Origin: Thalassiosira profunda
Taxonomy: Eukaryota; Bacillariophyta; Thalassiosirophyceae; Thalassiosirales; Thalassiosiraceae
NCBI GenBank assembly: GCA_036939355.1
Contig: JALLAP010000317.1
Span: forward strand, 1-14,333
Reading direction: 5' to 3'
DNA length: 14,333 bases
Part shown: piece after piece, positions 1-8,385 of the stretch
Position numbering within the stretch: the stretch's first letter is position 1
Layout of the letters: each line of letters starts with the position of its first letter
Made by a program: the position numbers and the translations under genes
Notes under the pieces: generated by a model
Database searches by the model: none
What the model saw: the letters and a program-made list of their open reading frames with translations, nothing else
What the model was told of the DNA's origin: nothing

Positions 1-95
1 ACATGCTGAAATTGACGCTGTTCGAGAGCAGGAAGCAGGTGTTCCTCCCGGCGAGAAGCACGAGGAATCACTCGCTGAAGGAGCCCTTTTATTAG
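1..95 (+). CDS. 3' end of an unidentified protein-coding gene (partial)
   Basis: The frame starting at base 3 runs open to TAG at 93-95 and gives about 30 residues ending in LKEPFY. About 25 of 30 codons end in G or C, as in the confident genes of this window, and this is why I chose this frame. The competing frame from base 2 stays open further, to TAG at 278-280, but has a mixed third-position pattern. The tail is basic and shows no motif I recognise, so no function is proposed. The gene converges on the MORN-RING gene at 514. The alternative frame is a real possibility. Confidence 0.45.
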   Translation, partial: MLKLTLFESRKQVFLPARSTRNHSLKEPFY

Positions 96-513
96 TGGGA
101 GGAGACGATGTTTTTGGTGGTAGAGAATGTCGCTGGCAGCTTGCTTTTGTACATGAAAGAGAGAGAATGCGCCGCATCAACATCCAAGGAACCAAACAAA
201 AGATGGCCGCCAGCTGGACGTGTCGTTGGGTTGTAGTCTATATGTTATCCGTGATTCGAGGTAATTCAGTGAATAGTTAGAGTCTGAACAAGTCTGACGC
301 CCACTGCGGTTTCCTGCTCTGGGGCTTGCGCTTGCGCCGGACAAAGTGCCTCTTGCCGGTGGTAAGTACGATAGGCATCAATCTTGCTACAATCAACTCT
401 AGATTGTCTCTCTATTAAAATCGTCTCTACACACACCATAACACACCCCCACTGCTGTCCATCGCACACTTGTCACAAGTTGAACTCCCTCCAACCAATC
501 TCTTTTTGCCCGA
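96..513. other. Convergent intergenic region
   Basis: This is the spacer between the partial plus-strand gene and the 3' end of the minus-strand MORN-RING gene. I see no convincing gene. There is a donor-like GGTAAGT at about 360 and a short inverted repeat (CAATC...GATTG) near 390-406, neither clearly functional. The last stretch, about 480-513, resembles the 3' flank of the second MORN copy (about 5670-5703): both contain AACTCCCTC followed by an A-rich stretch and AATC. The duplication that made the two copies therefore reached past the stop codon. Confidence 0.5.
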
Positions 514-1689
514 TCATTTGCTGCTCTTATCATCTTCCGCCACTTCAGGTTGCCCCACCCTCCCCGGCACGGCATTGCTCAGCATGTCAATCAACATCCT
601 GTGATACTTGGGCTCGCCGGGGCAGAAGGCAGTCTTCTCCTTGCAGATCATGCACCTGATCCACTTTGGCAACCTGCCACGGTTCTCCGCCGTGGCAACC
701 CTCTTCTGCTGTCTCTTAATGCAACCGTGACAGAACCAGTGGGTGCAGAGTTTTCCGGAACTCAACACTGGTAGATGCATTTTGGCGCTCTCATCGCCAG
801 TGTCTCGGTCGAAGGTGAATTCTTCGTAGCAGATGGCGCACCTGGTGTAATCCTCATTCAGCAAGAACACGCCATTGACGGCATTGCCGGCAGCACGGGG
901 GCGCTGGGATTGAGGGCCATGGGTGAGGGTGGCGACACGCTTGCTGGACAGGCGCTGACCGTGCTTGTACTCTAGTTTGAGCTCGTCCCCACTTGCCTCC
1001 TTAAAAATGCCGGGGCCATGTTTCTTGTCGTCCACCCAATTCCCCGTGTACACCCTTCCATCGGCGTACTTCATGGTACCGTCGCCGTGCTTTTTGTTGT
1101 TTAGCCATTCTCCCTCGTACTGATTCCCATTGGGATGAGTGAGTTTTCCCCTGCCACAGCGCTTGCCCTTCTTCCATTCCCCTTCGTACACCCTTCCATT
1201 GCTCGCTTTCAGCGTGCCGGTGCCTTGCATCTTCCCATTTGCAAATTCACCTTCGTATTGACCCCCCGACCTGGAAGTGAGGGTGCCATTGCCATGAAGC
1301 TTGCCATCCTGAAAATGCCCCACGTACAAATCTCCGTCGCTCCATTTCAGCGTGCCGCTGCCGTTGTATTTGTTGTTCGCCCACTCTCCCTCGTACACAC
1401 TACCAGACTTGAATTTCAGCGTGCCATTGCCGTGTCGCTTGCCATTCGCCCACTCTCCCTCGTAATAATTATATCTCCCCCCATCAGCGTACTTCATCTT
1501 GCCAGAGCCGTTCGGATCCCACTGCCCCTCGTAGACATTTCCATTGGCATAAGTGATCTTGCCATGGCCACCCGGCTTGCCATCCACGAGCTCTCCCTCC
1601 CATTTGTCGCCGTTCTCGAACTCGACGTTGCCCCGGACGATTCCCCCGTTCTCGTACTCAACGCTGATCCGAACTATTTTGAGCCTCAT
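514..1689 (-). CDS. MORN-repeat protein with C-terminal C3HC4 RING finger (putative E3 ubiquitin ligase)
   Basis: One uninterrupted reading frame of 391 residues. Residues about 29-235 hold nine MORN repeats of the YEGEW..GK.HG.GT..Y..G type, usually taken to mediate protein or membrane-lipid contact. A RING finger follows at about 283-345: CAIC, then CTHWFCHGC, then CMIC, giving C-x2-C, x27, C-x-H-x2-C-x2-C and C-x2-C, so all eight zinc ligands are present. A conserved tail (FCPGEPKYHRMLIDML) follows. From the family I infer ubiquitin-ligase activity with MORN repeats for localisation or substrate binding; the substrate is unknown. The start is the first ATG of the frame; the N-terminus carries a 12-residue tandem duplication (residues 5-16 and 17-28) absent from the broken paralog at 5704-6632. 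No intron signals are seen. Confidence 0.88.
   Translation of the reverse strand: MRLKIVRISVEYENGGIVRGNVEFENGDKWEGELVDGKPGGHGKITYANGNVYEGQWDPNGSGKMKYADGGRYNYYEGEWANGKRHGNGTLKFKSGSVYEGEWANNKYNGSGTLKWSDGDLYVGHFQDGKLHGNGTLTSRSGGQYEGEFANGKMQGTGTLKASNGRVYEGEWKKGKRCGRGKLTHPNGNQYEGEWLNNKKHGDGTMKYADGRVYTGNWVDDKKHGPGIFKEASGDELKLEYKHGQRLSSKRVATLTHGPQSQRPRAAGNAVNGVFLLNEDYTRCAICYEEFTFDRDTGDESAKMHLPVLSSGKLCTHWFCHGCIKRQQKRVATAENRGRLPKWIRCMICKEKTAFCPGEPKYHRMLIDMLSNAVPGRVGQPEVAEDDKSSK
1606..1677 (-). repeat. 36-nt in-frame tandem duplication in the MORN-RING N-terminus
   Basis: Two adjacent 12-codon units encode IVRISVEYENGG and IVRGNVEFENGD. The paralog at 5704-6632 has only one such unit (GRSNVELDNGD), so the extra unit was gained in this copy or lost in the other. 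The units already differ at several bases, so the event is not very recent. Confidence 0.65.
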
Positions 1690-1908
1690 TGTTGTCCAAG
1701 TCTTCCGCGCCTCTGCACCTTCCGAGAAGTGGCTGCTGTTGGTGTAGTAGCCGCGAGAGTCCTCGTGAGAGTGAATTGTGGTGGTATGAGGTATGAGTCG
1801 AGCTTGCAGGAAGGCAATTGGCGAAGGCTTTCAAGTGAAGGCGAATTGTTTCGATCCAAGAAAGATGTTGTGTGTGCCATCAGCCCAACGAGATGTCACA
1901 AATAGATA
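1690..1908. other. Spacer between the MORN-RING start and the DTW gene stop
   Basis: This 219-base stretch must hold the MORN-RING promoter and the 3' UTR of the upstream DTW gene, since both are transcribed leftward. I see no clear TATA box or other strong element. Confidence 0.4.
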
Positions 1909-3366
1909 TCATCGAATCCGCGGCGGGCCCAACTGCCGTCGCGCCGCCTCGTTGCCAATCTCGTGGTATCGCGCCATCGCCTCGCTTTGTCCAGCGAAGT
2001 CGCCGTTGGGGTGCATATCTGCTAAAAGAAGCCTCGTCGCCTCGAGGGTGCTGATCTCCCTCCACTGCCACGAAAATCAATTGCACGCGATGCAGTTCGT
2101 CAGCACGCCATCAACTGCAATAAGAGATATACCACAAAGGATCGCTGCTGTGCTCACCTTGATTGGATGCCTCCGGAGCTGGTGCCCCGCACCTGCAATG
2201 CTTTCGCCTGCATCGTCATCGAGCGCAGTGCCACCCGTCGAGCCATCCAACATCCTCACTGCCTCGTCGCTCAATCGAACGCGGTGCAGATTCCCCTTGC
2301 TCTCCCCAAAATACTTGGCGTGCAGCTTCCGCGCCTGGGACCACGTCCCGTCGATGACTATCACGTCCCATCCTGCACTGTCACCGGTGTCCATTGCTGT
2401 TTCCCCTCTCGATGCGTCGCCTTTGCAAATCTCCGTCTCGATCTCCGCAAACGTCCTCGCATCATCAGCCGGGAACAAGATCAGGCACTTCCTCCCATCT
2501 CTGCCTTGCGCAGCCTCCGATGCGGCGTCGAGCATCTCCCCCAACGCCGGATGGTGGTCCCGTCCGAGCCCTCCGACGACCAATCGGGCGGTTTGCGGAA
2601 ACGATGCGAGGATCAATTTGGCCGTGTCTACCACCAGGCCTATCTCCTTGTGGTGCGTCTGAGGACAATAAACATAAGTATGATGTGTGAGAGAACGTCC
2701 GGTGCACATCTCGTGCGCACATCTCGTGCACATCATGTGCGCATCTCGTGTCACTCCAAAACTCACCAACAAGAACAGCCGCTCCACCTTTGGGATGCCC
2801 CTCCCACCCTCTCCCTCCAACGGCACGCACCGGTCGCACACGCAGTGCGCCCTCTGGAGCCAGCACCGCCGACAGTCCCCGTTCGTTTCCAATCCCCGCA
2901 GGCGCTTTTGGAGGCGGGTCGCCACCCCCACGGCCTCCCGCTGCTCCGGGGGCAGATCGAGGATGTTGCGCAAGGAATTGCCCCCTGAATCTGTGGGCTG
3001 GTGGTAGCGTTGCAATATCGAATGGACGGCGTCCTCGACGCCGTCGAGGTGGGTGGGCGCCTGCGTTCGATCGACGGCCGGGCCGTGGATTTTGCCAGTA
3101 GACGAAGTGCCGAACAAGCGAGAAGTCGCATCGCACGGTGGCAATGCCGGGCACTGCCACCGTGTGCAAAAGATGGAGCCGGCTGCTCGAGGATCAACGA
3201 ATCCTGCCACCAACTTGACGTCTCTGCCGAGGCAGACGATGTCCCTGGCCATCAGCAGCTGGAGGGCGGGCAGGAGCCCCCGACGACGCCGCAGCATCTT
3301 TCTCGATCTTTCGCGCGATGCGACGCTATTCAGGCCCCGCCCATCAACCCACAGCGCCGGACCCAT
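1909..3366 (-). CDS. DTW-domain tRNA-uridine aminocarboxypropyltransferase (DTWD2/TapT family), three exons
   Basis: Proposed exons in minus order are 3366-2767, 2658-2158 and 2064-1909, giving 418 residues. The zinc motif CRRCWLQRAHCVCDRC (residues 165-180, C-x2-C-x6-C-x-C-x2-C) precedes the core. The DxTW signature appears as DGTW at 303-306, followed by SQARKLHAKYF. After splicing, the HKE..LVVDTAKL segment and the C-terminal ISTLEATRLLL segment fall into one frame, as the family requires. DTW proteins transfer the 3-amino-3-carboxypropyl group of S-adenosylmethionine to uridine in tRNA (acp3U). The C-terminal exon is only found by splicing, since simple read-through stops at 2077. The start is uncertain: ATG at 3366 is the first in frame, with 3297 and 3252 also possible. 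The N-terminal 110 residues are Arg-rich and unconserved, possibly an organelle leader. It is divergent with the protease gene. Confidence 0.85.
2065..2157 (-). other. Intron 2 of the DTW gene (93 nt)
   Basis: The 5' end is AAG|GTGAGC and the 3' end TTTTCGTGGCAG|TGG. Removing it joins HPIK to WREISTLEATRLL, restoring the conserved family C-terminus. The intron has an in-frame TGA near its 3' end, so retention would truncate the protein and remove that C-terminus. Confidence 0.85.
2659..2766 (-). other. Intron 1 of the DTW gene (108 nt, in-frame, stop-free)
   Basis: The donor is TTG|GTGAGTTTT and the acceptor is TTATTGTCCTCAG|ACG. Splicing joins VERLFLL directly to THHKEIGLVVDTAKL, which matches the conserved strand-loop before the HxxE..NT region of the family. 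Unspliced, it adds 36 codons rich in Cys, His and Met with no stop, so ORF-based annotation would wrongly include it. Confidence 0.82.
2702..2747 (+). repeat. Short minisatellite inside DTW intron 1
   Basis: Four imperfect units of 11-13 bases of the form GTGC(GC)ACATCTC lie head to tail (starts about 2702, 2713, 2726, 2737). They fill about 40% of the intron and leave both splice sites untouched. Confidence 0.7.
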
Positions 3367-3722
3367 CACTCGGAGGCACGGCCATTGCAATTGTCGAGAG
3401 AGGTCGCAGCCGTCGGGTCGCTGCTCCCTAGCCTGCTGCGCGTGGGGACGGACGCCCGGGGCGAGCTTTGGCCCCCGCAAAGTGAGGAGGTACAGGTACA
3501 ATAGGGGGCGCGGAGGGGATTAGATGATTGGCGCCCCAAGTGGAGGCAGCTAAGTACTTATTCCCAAGTACATATCCTACATACGTACTTTGGAATTAGT
3601 TAGAAAGAGGCGTCTCTTTTGGCTTCAACCTTCTCTCGGGGTTGGCCTCCGCGGCGGGCCTCTCCTTCACCGCCCAGGCGGCGAGTGTTGCCGGCCCCGT
3701 CAGTGGCCAAGGCGCCGGCAGC
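3367..3722. promoter_or_regulatory. Divergent promoter region between the DTW and protease genes
   Basis: The two genes diverge across this 356-base gap. It contains a tandem hexamer AGGTAC-AGGTAC (3488-3499), a perfect AAGTACTT palindrome (3552-3559), another AAGTAC (3566-3571) and GTACTT (3585-3590), so five GTAC cores in under 100 bases. GTAC is the core bound by SBP-type copper regulators in green algae, but nothing here shows that such a factor acts. There is no clear TATA box. If the DTW gene starts at a downstream ATG, the region is longer. Confidence 0.45.
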
Positions 3723-5581
3723 ATGGCGGAGGAGCACGCCATCAGACGGCGGCTCCTCGCGGCGGCGTTGGCCGGCTGCGCGATTGCCGCATTCTTGCGC
3801 ATATATCGTGTTCTGCCATCGCGTCAGTCTCCTGACGTCGCGGGGGCGGGGGGCGTCGATGCAACTCAAGTCGAAGGTCAGCGGCTGCGGCTGTCGCTCA
3901 ACATGACAGGGACGACGAGTGGTGGTATCAAGCGGAAGAGAGCCCATAATATTCCGGCGGTAAATGATGCCGCTGCTGTGGAGAAGCGCCCATCGGTAGA
4001 AGGTGCAGCAAGCCCGAGCTCTGGTGGCAGCCCCGTCGGCATCACCACAACGGACTCGCACGGCCTCGCAGTGGAAATTGCCTCCTCCCAGTCTTACTCA
4101 GACGCGGACACTGCAACTGCACATGCACCAAAGGCGGCGTGGATCCCACCCACAACCAGAATCATCAACGGCCTCCCTCTCCCTCGGGCAGCGCACCCCT
4201 ACATCGCCGGATGCACTGGAAGTATTCCGGCGAGAACGCCGACGCCTCTCCCCTCCGCACGGCCTACTGCGGCGGATCGTTGATCACTCCCAATATCGTG
4301 CTCACGGCCGCCCACTGTTTGGGAAATCACGCAAAGTATGTCGATCTGTACGATGTGACGCTGGGTAGACCGAAGACCTATCGGATCGAGACGACGGTGG
4401 TCCATCCGCTGTACGATGAGACTGTGTTTGGTTACGATTTTGGGCTGGTGTTGCTCGCCGAGAACCACGTGGAGGTTGTGACAAACCAAAGGCACGGGGA
4501 GGAGTACTGGAGCGTGAAGGATGCAAAGGAGTACGACTGGGCGAATGCCCCGCCGATAATACGGCTGCATCGCTATCCCGACGAGGGAAGTGCAACACCA
4601 AAGAGGGCGGGCTGCGGTGCCCTCTCCCAACGACAATCCCAGGAGATCACAACCTTGACAGTCATTGGGTACGGCGCCACTGAATTTGGCCCGGACGGTG
4701 CATCAGACCCGAGCTACTCCGTTCTTCAGGGAGCCGATGTGCACTATTTGCTGAACGAGGAGTGCAACGAGCAATACGCAAAGGAACTGGATGGCGCCAC
4801 ACTTCCTTCGAGAGTCGACGGCAAGATTATAACAGACGATATGCTATGCGCCTGGGATAATGACGAGGGGCAGGATGCATGCAGCGGCGATTCCGGTGGG
4901 CCGTTGGTAGCACATCTCACAACAGAAACTGGTGGTGGGTCGGTCCCAAGCCAGGTGGGCATCACCTCTTGGGGCATCGGGTGTGCCATGTCCCAATATC
5001 CGGGCGTGTACTCCCGAGTGGCGGATCAGATCGGCTGGATCGAGGGAGAGATATGTGGCAGGAACGTCAAGCGCTCGCGTGGGAAGAAGGGAGGCGGTCT
5101 AAGCCCACTGAGCTGTGTGACGGGCGAGGACGGAGAAAGGCATTTGATGGATTACGCTATGCAACAACAGAGAGCTGGTGTATCCTCTAGCTCAACTGGC
5201 ATACGGAGTGTGCAGTTCGAGGCGACGGCCCGCGTCAAGGAGGGAGGGCGGAAGCAGCAGAAACTGCTGGAGCAATCTCGGATGGAATCGTGCGAGCTGC
5301 TAGAAGGCAGAGCGATCGTAGATGCTTCGAAACCTACGAACCGACCAACAAAACAACCCAGGAAAGCAGACGACGGCGAAGGAGATGTCGATCTGACAGC
5401 GTCGTGTCCAGCGGGAATCAAGAGGGATGTCAAGTTCTTCCACGTGGGCAGTGCCAAGAATCCACGGCAAAAGAGCTGCCGGTGGGTGCTAAGGAGATGC
5501 CGGAAGCGATGCGATGAGTATGCTGTGTGCTGTCCGGAGACATGCGCCACGGAAAAGTGCCAAGATTCTGCTCTCGCGTAG
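3723..5581 (+). CDS. Trypsin-family (S1A) serine protease with signal anchor and C-terminal Cys-rich tail; one-base frameshift near 4210
   Basis: Frame one begins at ATG 3723 (good context, GCAGCATGG) with a basic hydrophobic leader RRRLLAAALAGCAIAAFL (residues 8-25), either a signal peptide or a type II anchor. A Ser/Ala/Thr-rich linker follows, then the zymogen cleavage site R146|IINGLPLP. The rest lies in another frame from about 4211. With one base added at 4209-4211 the domain reads on smoothly to about 619 residues. The triad is complete: TAAHC (His198), YDFGLVL (Asp239), CSGDSGGPL (Ser391). Asp385, the counterpart of residue 189, plus SWG and YPGVY predict Arg/Lys specificity. The tail (about 562-616) has the KSCRWVLRRCRKRC...CCPETC pattern I associate with diatom extracellular proteins. 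Target unknown. Either a sequencing error or a recent pseudogene explains the shift. Confidence 0.8.
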
Positions 5582-5703
5582 CTACACAAAATACAAATAG
5601 CATTGCTAGCTGCACCTCGCTCATCTACACAACTAAAGCGCTAATCCCCAGTTGCCCCAAGAGAAGCAAGTCAACTCCCTCAAACGAATCACCTTCCGTC
5701 GAA
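5582..5703. other. Convergent spacer between the protease and the MORN-RING pseudogene
   Basis: This 122-base spacer holds both 3' ends. Bases about 5670-5700 match the 3' flank of the intact MORN-RING gene, marking duplicated sequence outside the coding region. Confidence 0.5.
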
Positions 5704-6632
5704 TCAGCTGTTTTCGTCCCTCTCCACAACAGAAGGTCGCTCCTCCCTAACTGGGATAGAGCTGCTGAGGATGTCGATGAGCATCCTATGATACTTTGGC
5801 TCGCTTGGACAAAACTCGCCGGCCTTTCTGCACTTCATGCAGGGGATCCAGCTCGGAAATGCCCCATCCTCGGCGAGACCTGCACGTCTCGTCTGCTCTC
5901 TCCTGACACATCCGTGGCAGACCCAGGTCGCACGTCTTGGATAGAACAGGCAGGCGCCTCCTCGTCTCCTCATCCGCAGCAGTCCTGTCAAAGGAAAATC
6001 TTTCCATGCAGATATCGCAGGTGGTGTAATCCTCATTCAGCATGAACATGTCGTTGACGGCATTGCTGGTGCGGGGGCGCTGGGATGGAGGGCCATTGGT
6101 GAGGGTGGCAACCCGCTTGCTGGACAGGAGTTCGCCGTGTTTGTACTCTCGTTTGAGCTGCTCGCCATTTGCCTCCGTCATTACGCCACTGCCATGCACC
6201 TTGTCGTCCAACCATTCTCCCACGTACACTTTTCCACTACTCCATGTGTACTTGCCAATGCCATCTGCCCTACCACTTACAAATGTGCCCTCGTATTTGT
6301 CACCCCGACGGTAAGTGCAGATGCCCTTGCCGTGAGGTCTGCCCCTTCGAAACTCCCCGACGTACATGGTTCCATCGATCCATTTTAGCGTGCCACTGCC
6401 GTGTCGATTGCCATTCTCCCAATCTCCCCGGTAATAGGCAAATCTCCCCCCAGTAGCGTACTTCATCTTGCCAGAGCCATTCGGTGCCCCGTCCACCCAG
6501 CGTCCTTCGTACACCTCGCCAGTGGCAAAGGTGTGCTTGCCCCCTACCGCCCGGCTGGCCATCAACGAACTCGCCCTCCCATCTGTCTCCGTTGTCTAAC
6601 TCGACGTTGCTCCGACCGATTTTGGCGCTCAT
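5704..6632 (-). pseudogene. Frameshifted second MORN-RING copy (six MORN repeats)
   Basis: This is a shorter paralog of the gene at 514-1689, on the same strand. It begins MSAKIGRSNVELDNGDRWEG and, across frames, shows six MORN repeats, the linker LSSKRVATLTNGPPSQRPR, half of a RING finger (CDIC) and the conserved tail FCPSEPKYHRMLIDIL. Two breaks interrupt it. The first lies in a run of five G on the minus strand (6540-6544), where four would keep the frame. The second, near 5920-5925, fits a loss of two bases in what was probably a GACCACTGG-like stretch; it removes the RING histidine codon as well as the frame. Three MORN units present in the intact copy are missing. If real, the product ends without a RING finger. 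Consensus error remains possible for the homopolymer site, less so for the second. Confidence 0.78.
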
Positions 6633-6951
6633 TTTTCAGCAATACCTGAATAGGGGCGGACGAGAATCAATGTCAAGGAGAGGATGGGCTTGCGGGCCGA
6701 GAGCCGAGAGCGAGAGCAACGAGGAGGTCAGGAAGGGCGGGGTTGGAGGAGGTTGGAGGGAGTTGCAAATCCGCCGCCGGCGCGGCCGGGCCCCCGCCTG
6801 CGGGGGCGGCCCCGAAAGATATGTATAATACATAGGAACTAATACTAAGTTGATGTCAATAAAAGGGGGGGATTGACGCGCCCCGGCGGCGAGCGCCGAG
6901 AGCCCGACCCCGAGAGCCCACCGCACACAAGTTGGGTGAACGAATGCGACT
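6633..6951. promoter_or_regulatory. Divergent upstream region of CIAO1 and the MORN pseudogene
   Basis: This 319-base region holds a G-rich tract on the plus strand (6735-6760: GG/GGG runs with short spacers, possible two-tetrad quadruplex). Next is a GC hairpin at about 6786-6816 (GGCCG and CCCCCGC pairing with GCGGGGG and CGGCC), then a perfect TATGTAT-A-ATACATA palindrome at 6820-6834. A 12-base word TACATAGGAACT (6829-6840) recurs downstream of CIAO1. The AT palindrome about 120 bases before the CIAO1 ATG is the best core-promoter candidate. Confidence 0.4.
6829..6840 (+). repeat. 12-base dispersed repeat TACATAGGAACT, copy 1
   Basis: Identical to 8620-8631, same orientation, so the two copies bracket CIAO1. 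Both are followed within 25 bases by an ACTAAGTT word. Likely a shared promoter/3' element or remnant of a short interspersed repeat; chance is not excluded. Confidence 0.45.
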
Positions 6952-8385
6952 ATGGCGCCTCCACCAACTCCTCCCAGCACGCGGTCGACCCTCGAGCCGG
7001 TCGCCACGCTCTCGCCCACCACGCTCTCCGGGTCGCCGGCGTGGGCAGCTTCTTTTTCCATCGACGGCAAATATCTCGCCGCGTGCTTCGGCAACCCCCA
7101 CACATGCATCAAAGTGTGGGAGCACCGCCCGCCACCATTGAACATTGGCGGCGGCAAGAAGGGCGGCAAACGCTCCGATAAGGATGGAAATAAGGGAAAT
7201 GCAATTGCAACAATAGAGGAGGAAGGAGAGCAAAATAGCGGAGCGGAATGGGCATTGATCGCGACGATACGGGAGGAGCACACGCGGACGGTCCGGTCGG
7301 TGGCCTTCGCGCCCACGTCCAGCACACTCGGGGTACCAATACTGGCCACGGCGAGCTTTGATGGCAAGGTGCTGATCTGGGAGCACTATCCCGACGACGC
7401 CAATAATGCAACCGAGGGCGAGAATGCCATCGAGGGAAGCGACAACCCCTACTTCGAACCGATCGCCCAACTGGAGGGACACGAGAACGAGGTCAAGTGC
7501 CTGGCGTGGAACGCCACCGGGAGCCTCTTGGCGAGCTGCGGCCGCGACAAGACCGTGTGGGTGTGGGAGTGCTTCCTCCCCGGGACCGTCGGGGGGAGCG
7601 AGACCCCGTCGAACGATCCCATGTTCGTCGATCCCAATCGGCGCGGAGGGGAGCAGGACCAGGGGGAGTTCGAGTGCCTGGCGGTGCTGCAGGGCCACGA
7701 CGGGGACGTCAAGTCGATCTGTTTTGGGCCGTCGCACGGACAGTGGGGCGAGGGGGAGGAGGTGCTGTTCAGCGCGAGCTACGACAACACCGTCAAGGTG
7801 TGGGCCGAGGAGAGCGGGGATTGGTACTGCGCGGCGACGCTGGGGGCGGACGCTGTGCCGCAATCGATGCCAAATGCAGACGATGAGTTGGCAGTGTCGA
7901 AGGGACCCGTCCATGCGTCGACGGTGTGGTGCCTGGGCCTCGCTCCGTCCGGCGTGCGGCTGTTCAGTGGATCGGAGGACGGATCCGTGGCCATTTGGAG
8001 AATGTACACTGCCGCGGAACGACGGCGGTTGTTTCCCCGGGCCGCCAACCGGAGCTCTACGGATGGACTGTGGAATTGCGTGGGCAAGCTGCCCGATGCC
8101 CACTCCGGCTACGCCGTCTTGGACGTGGACTGCGCTCCCTCTCGCGCCGGACACGGCCGCATCGCATCGGGCGGGGGCGACAACGGCATCAACATTTATC
8201 GGGAGGAGACGGCCGAAGGGTCCGGCGGTTCCTCCGACACGCCCAAATTCGCCATGGAGGCCATGGTAGTGGAAGCCCACGAGGGCGACGTGAACTGCGT
8301 GCGGTGGCATCCCCGGGACGGAACGTGCTTGGTCTCGTGCGGGGACGACGGGGCCGTGAAGCTCTGGAAGTATCGGAGAGGATGA
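6952..8385 (+). CDS. CIAO1: CIAO1/Cia1, WD40 scaffold of cytosolic iron-sulfur protein assembly
   Basis: A single reading frame of 477 residues with seven WD40 blades, at about 28-57, 98-144, 168-206, 239-285, 290-350, 372-417 and 436-473. Several segments match CIAO1 as I know it: EEHTRTVRSVAF, LATASFDGKVLIWE, LEGHENEVKCLAW, SCGRDKTVWVWE, SASYDNTVKVW, WYCAATL and the closing HEGDVNCVRWHP...GAVKLWKY. CIAO1 works in the cytosol with MMS19 and CIAO2B to deliver Fe-S clusters to DNA polymerases, helicases and other apoproteins. The protein is longer than the usual roughly 340 residues because of low-complexity insertions: Gly/Lys/Glu-rich at 60-97, acidic at 147-167, and at 207-238 and 300-320. 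The start ATG lies just before a Pro/Thr-rich leader. No intron signals are seen. Confidence 0.92.
   Translation: MAPPPTPPSTRSTLEPVATLSPTTLSGSPAWAASFSIDGKYLAACFGNPHTCIKVWEHRPPPLNIGGGKKGGKRSDKDGNKGNAIATIEEEGEQNSGAEWALIATIREEHTRTVRSVAFAPTSSTLGVPILATASFDGKVLIWEHYPDDANNATEGENAIEGSDNPYFEPIAQLEGHENEVKCLAWNATGSLLASCGRDKTVWVWECFLPGTVGGSETPSNDPMFVDPNRRGGEQDQGEFECLAVLQGHDGDVKSICFGPSHGQWGEGEEVLFSASYDNTVKVWAEESGDWYCAATLGADAVPQSMPNADDELAVSKGPVHASTVWCLGLAPSGVRLFSGSEDGSVAIWRMYTAAERRRLFPRAANRSSTDGLWNCVGKLPDAHSGYAVLDVDCAPSRAGHGRIASGGGDNGINIYREETAEGSGGSSDTPKFAMEAMVVEAHEGDVNCVRWHPRDGTCLVSCGDDGAVKLWKYRRG

Noticed and set aside
1135..1905. 256-codon plus-strand frame over the MORN-RING gene
   Set aside because: Its repetitive pattern (FPFVHP, LAIRPLSL) is the reverse reading of the MORN repeats.
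2167..2988. 273-codon plus-strand frame opposite the DTW gene
   Set aside because: It crosses both exon and intron of a well-supported minus-strand gene and shows no family features.
3367..3501. Upstream extension of the DTW gene to 3501
   Set aside because: The frame is open, but its first codon is TTG and not ATG; the first in-frame ATG is at 3366.
4139..4210. Start of the protease at 4139 within the second frame
   Set aside because: This start would discard the leader and the RIING zymogen site in the other frame, and its first 24 residues do not resemble a protease N-terminus.
6856..8310. 484-codon open frame antisense to CIAO1
   Set aside because: It mirrors a GC3-rich coding strand, has no recognisable domain, and CIAO1 on the other strand is certain.
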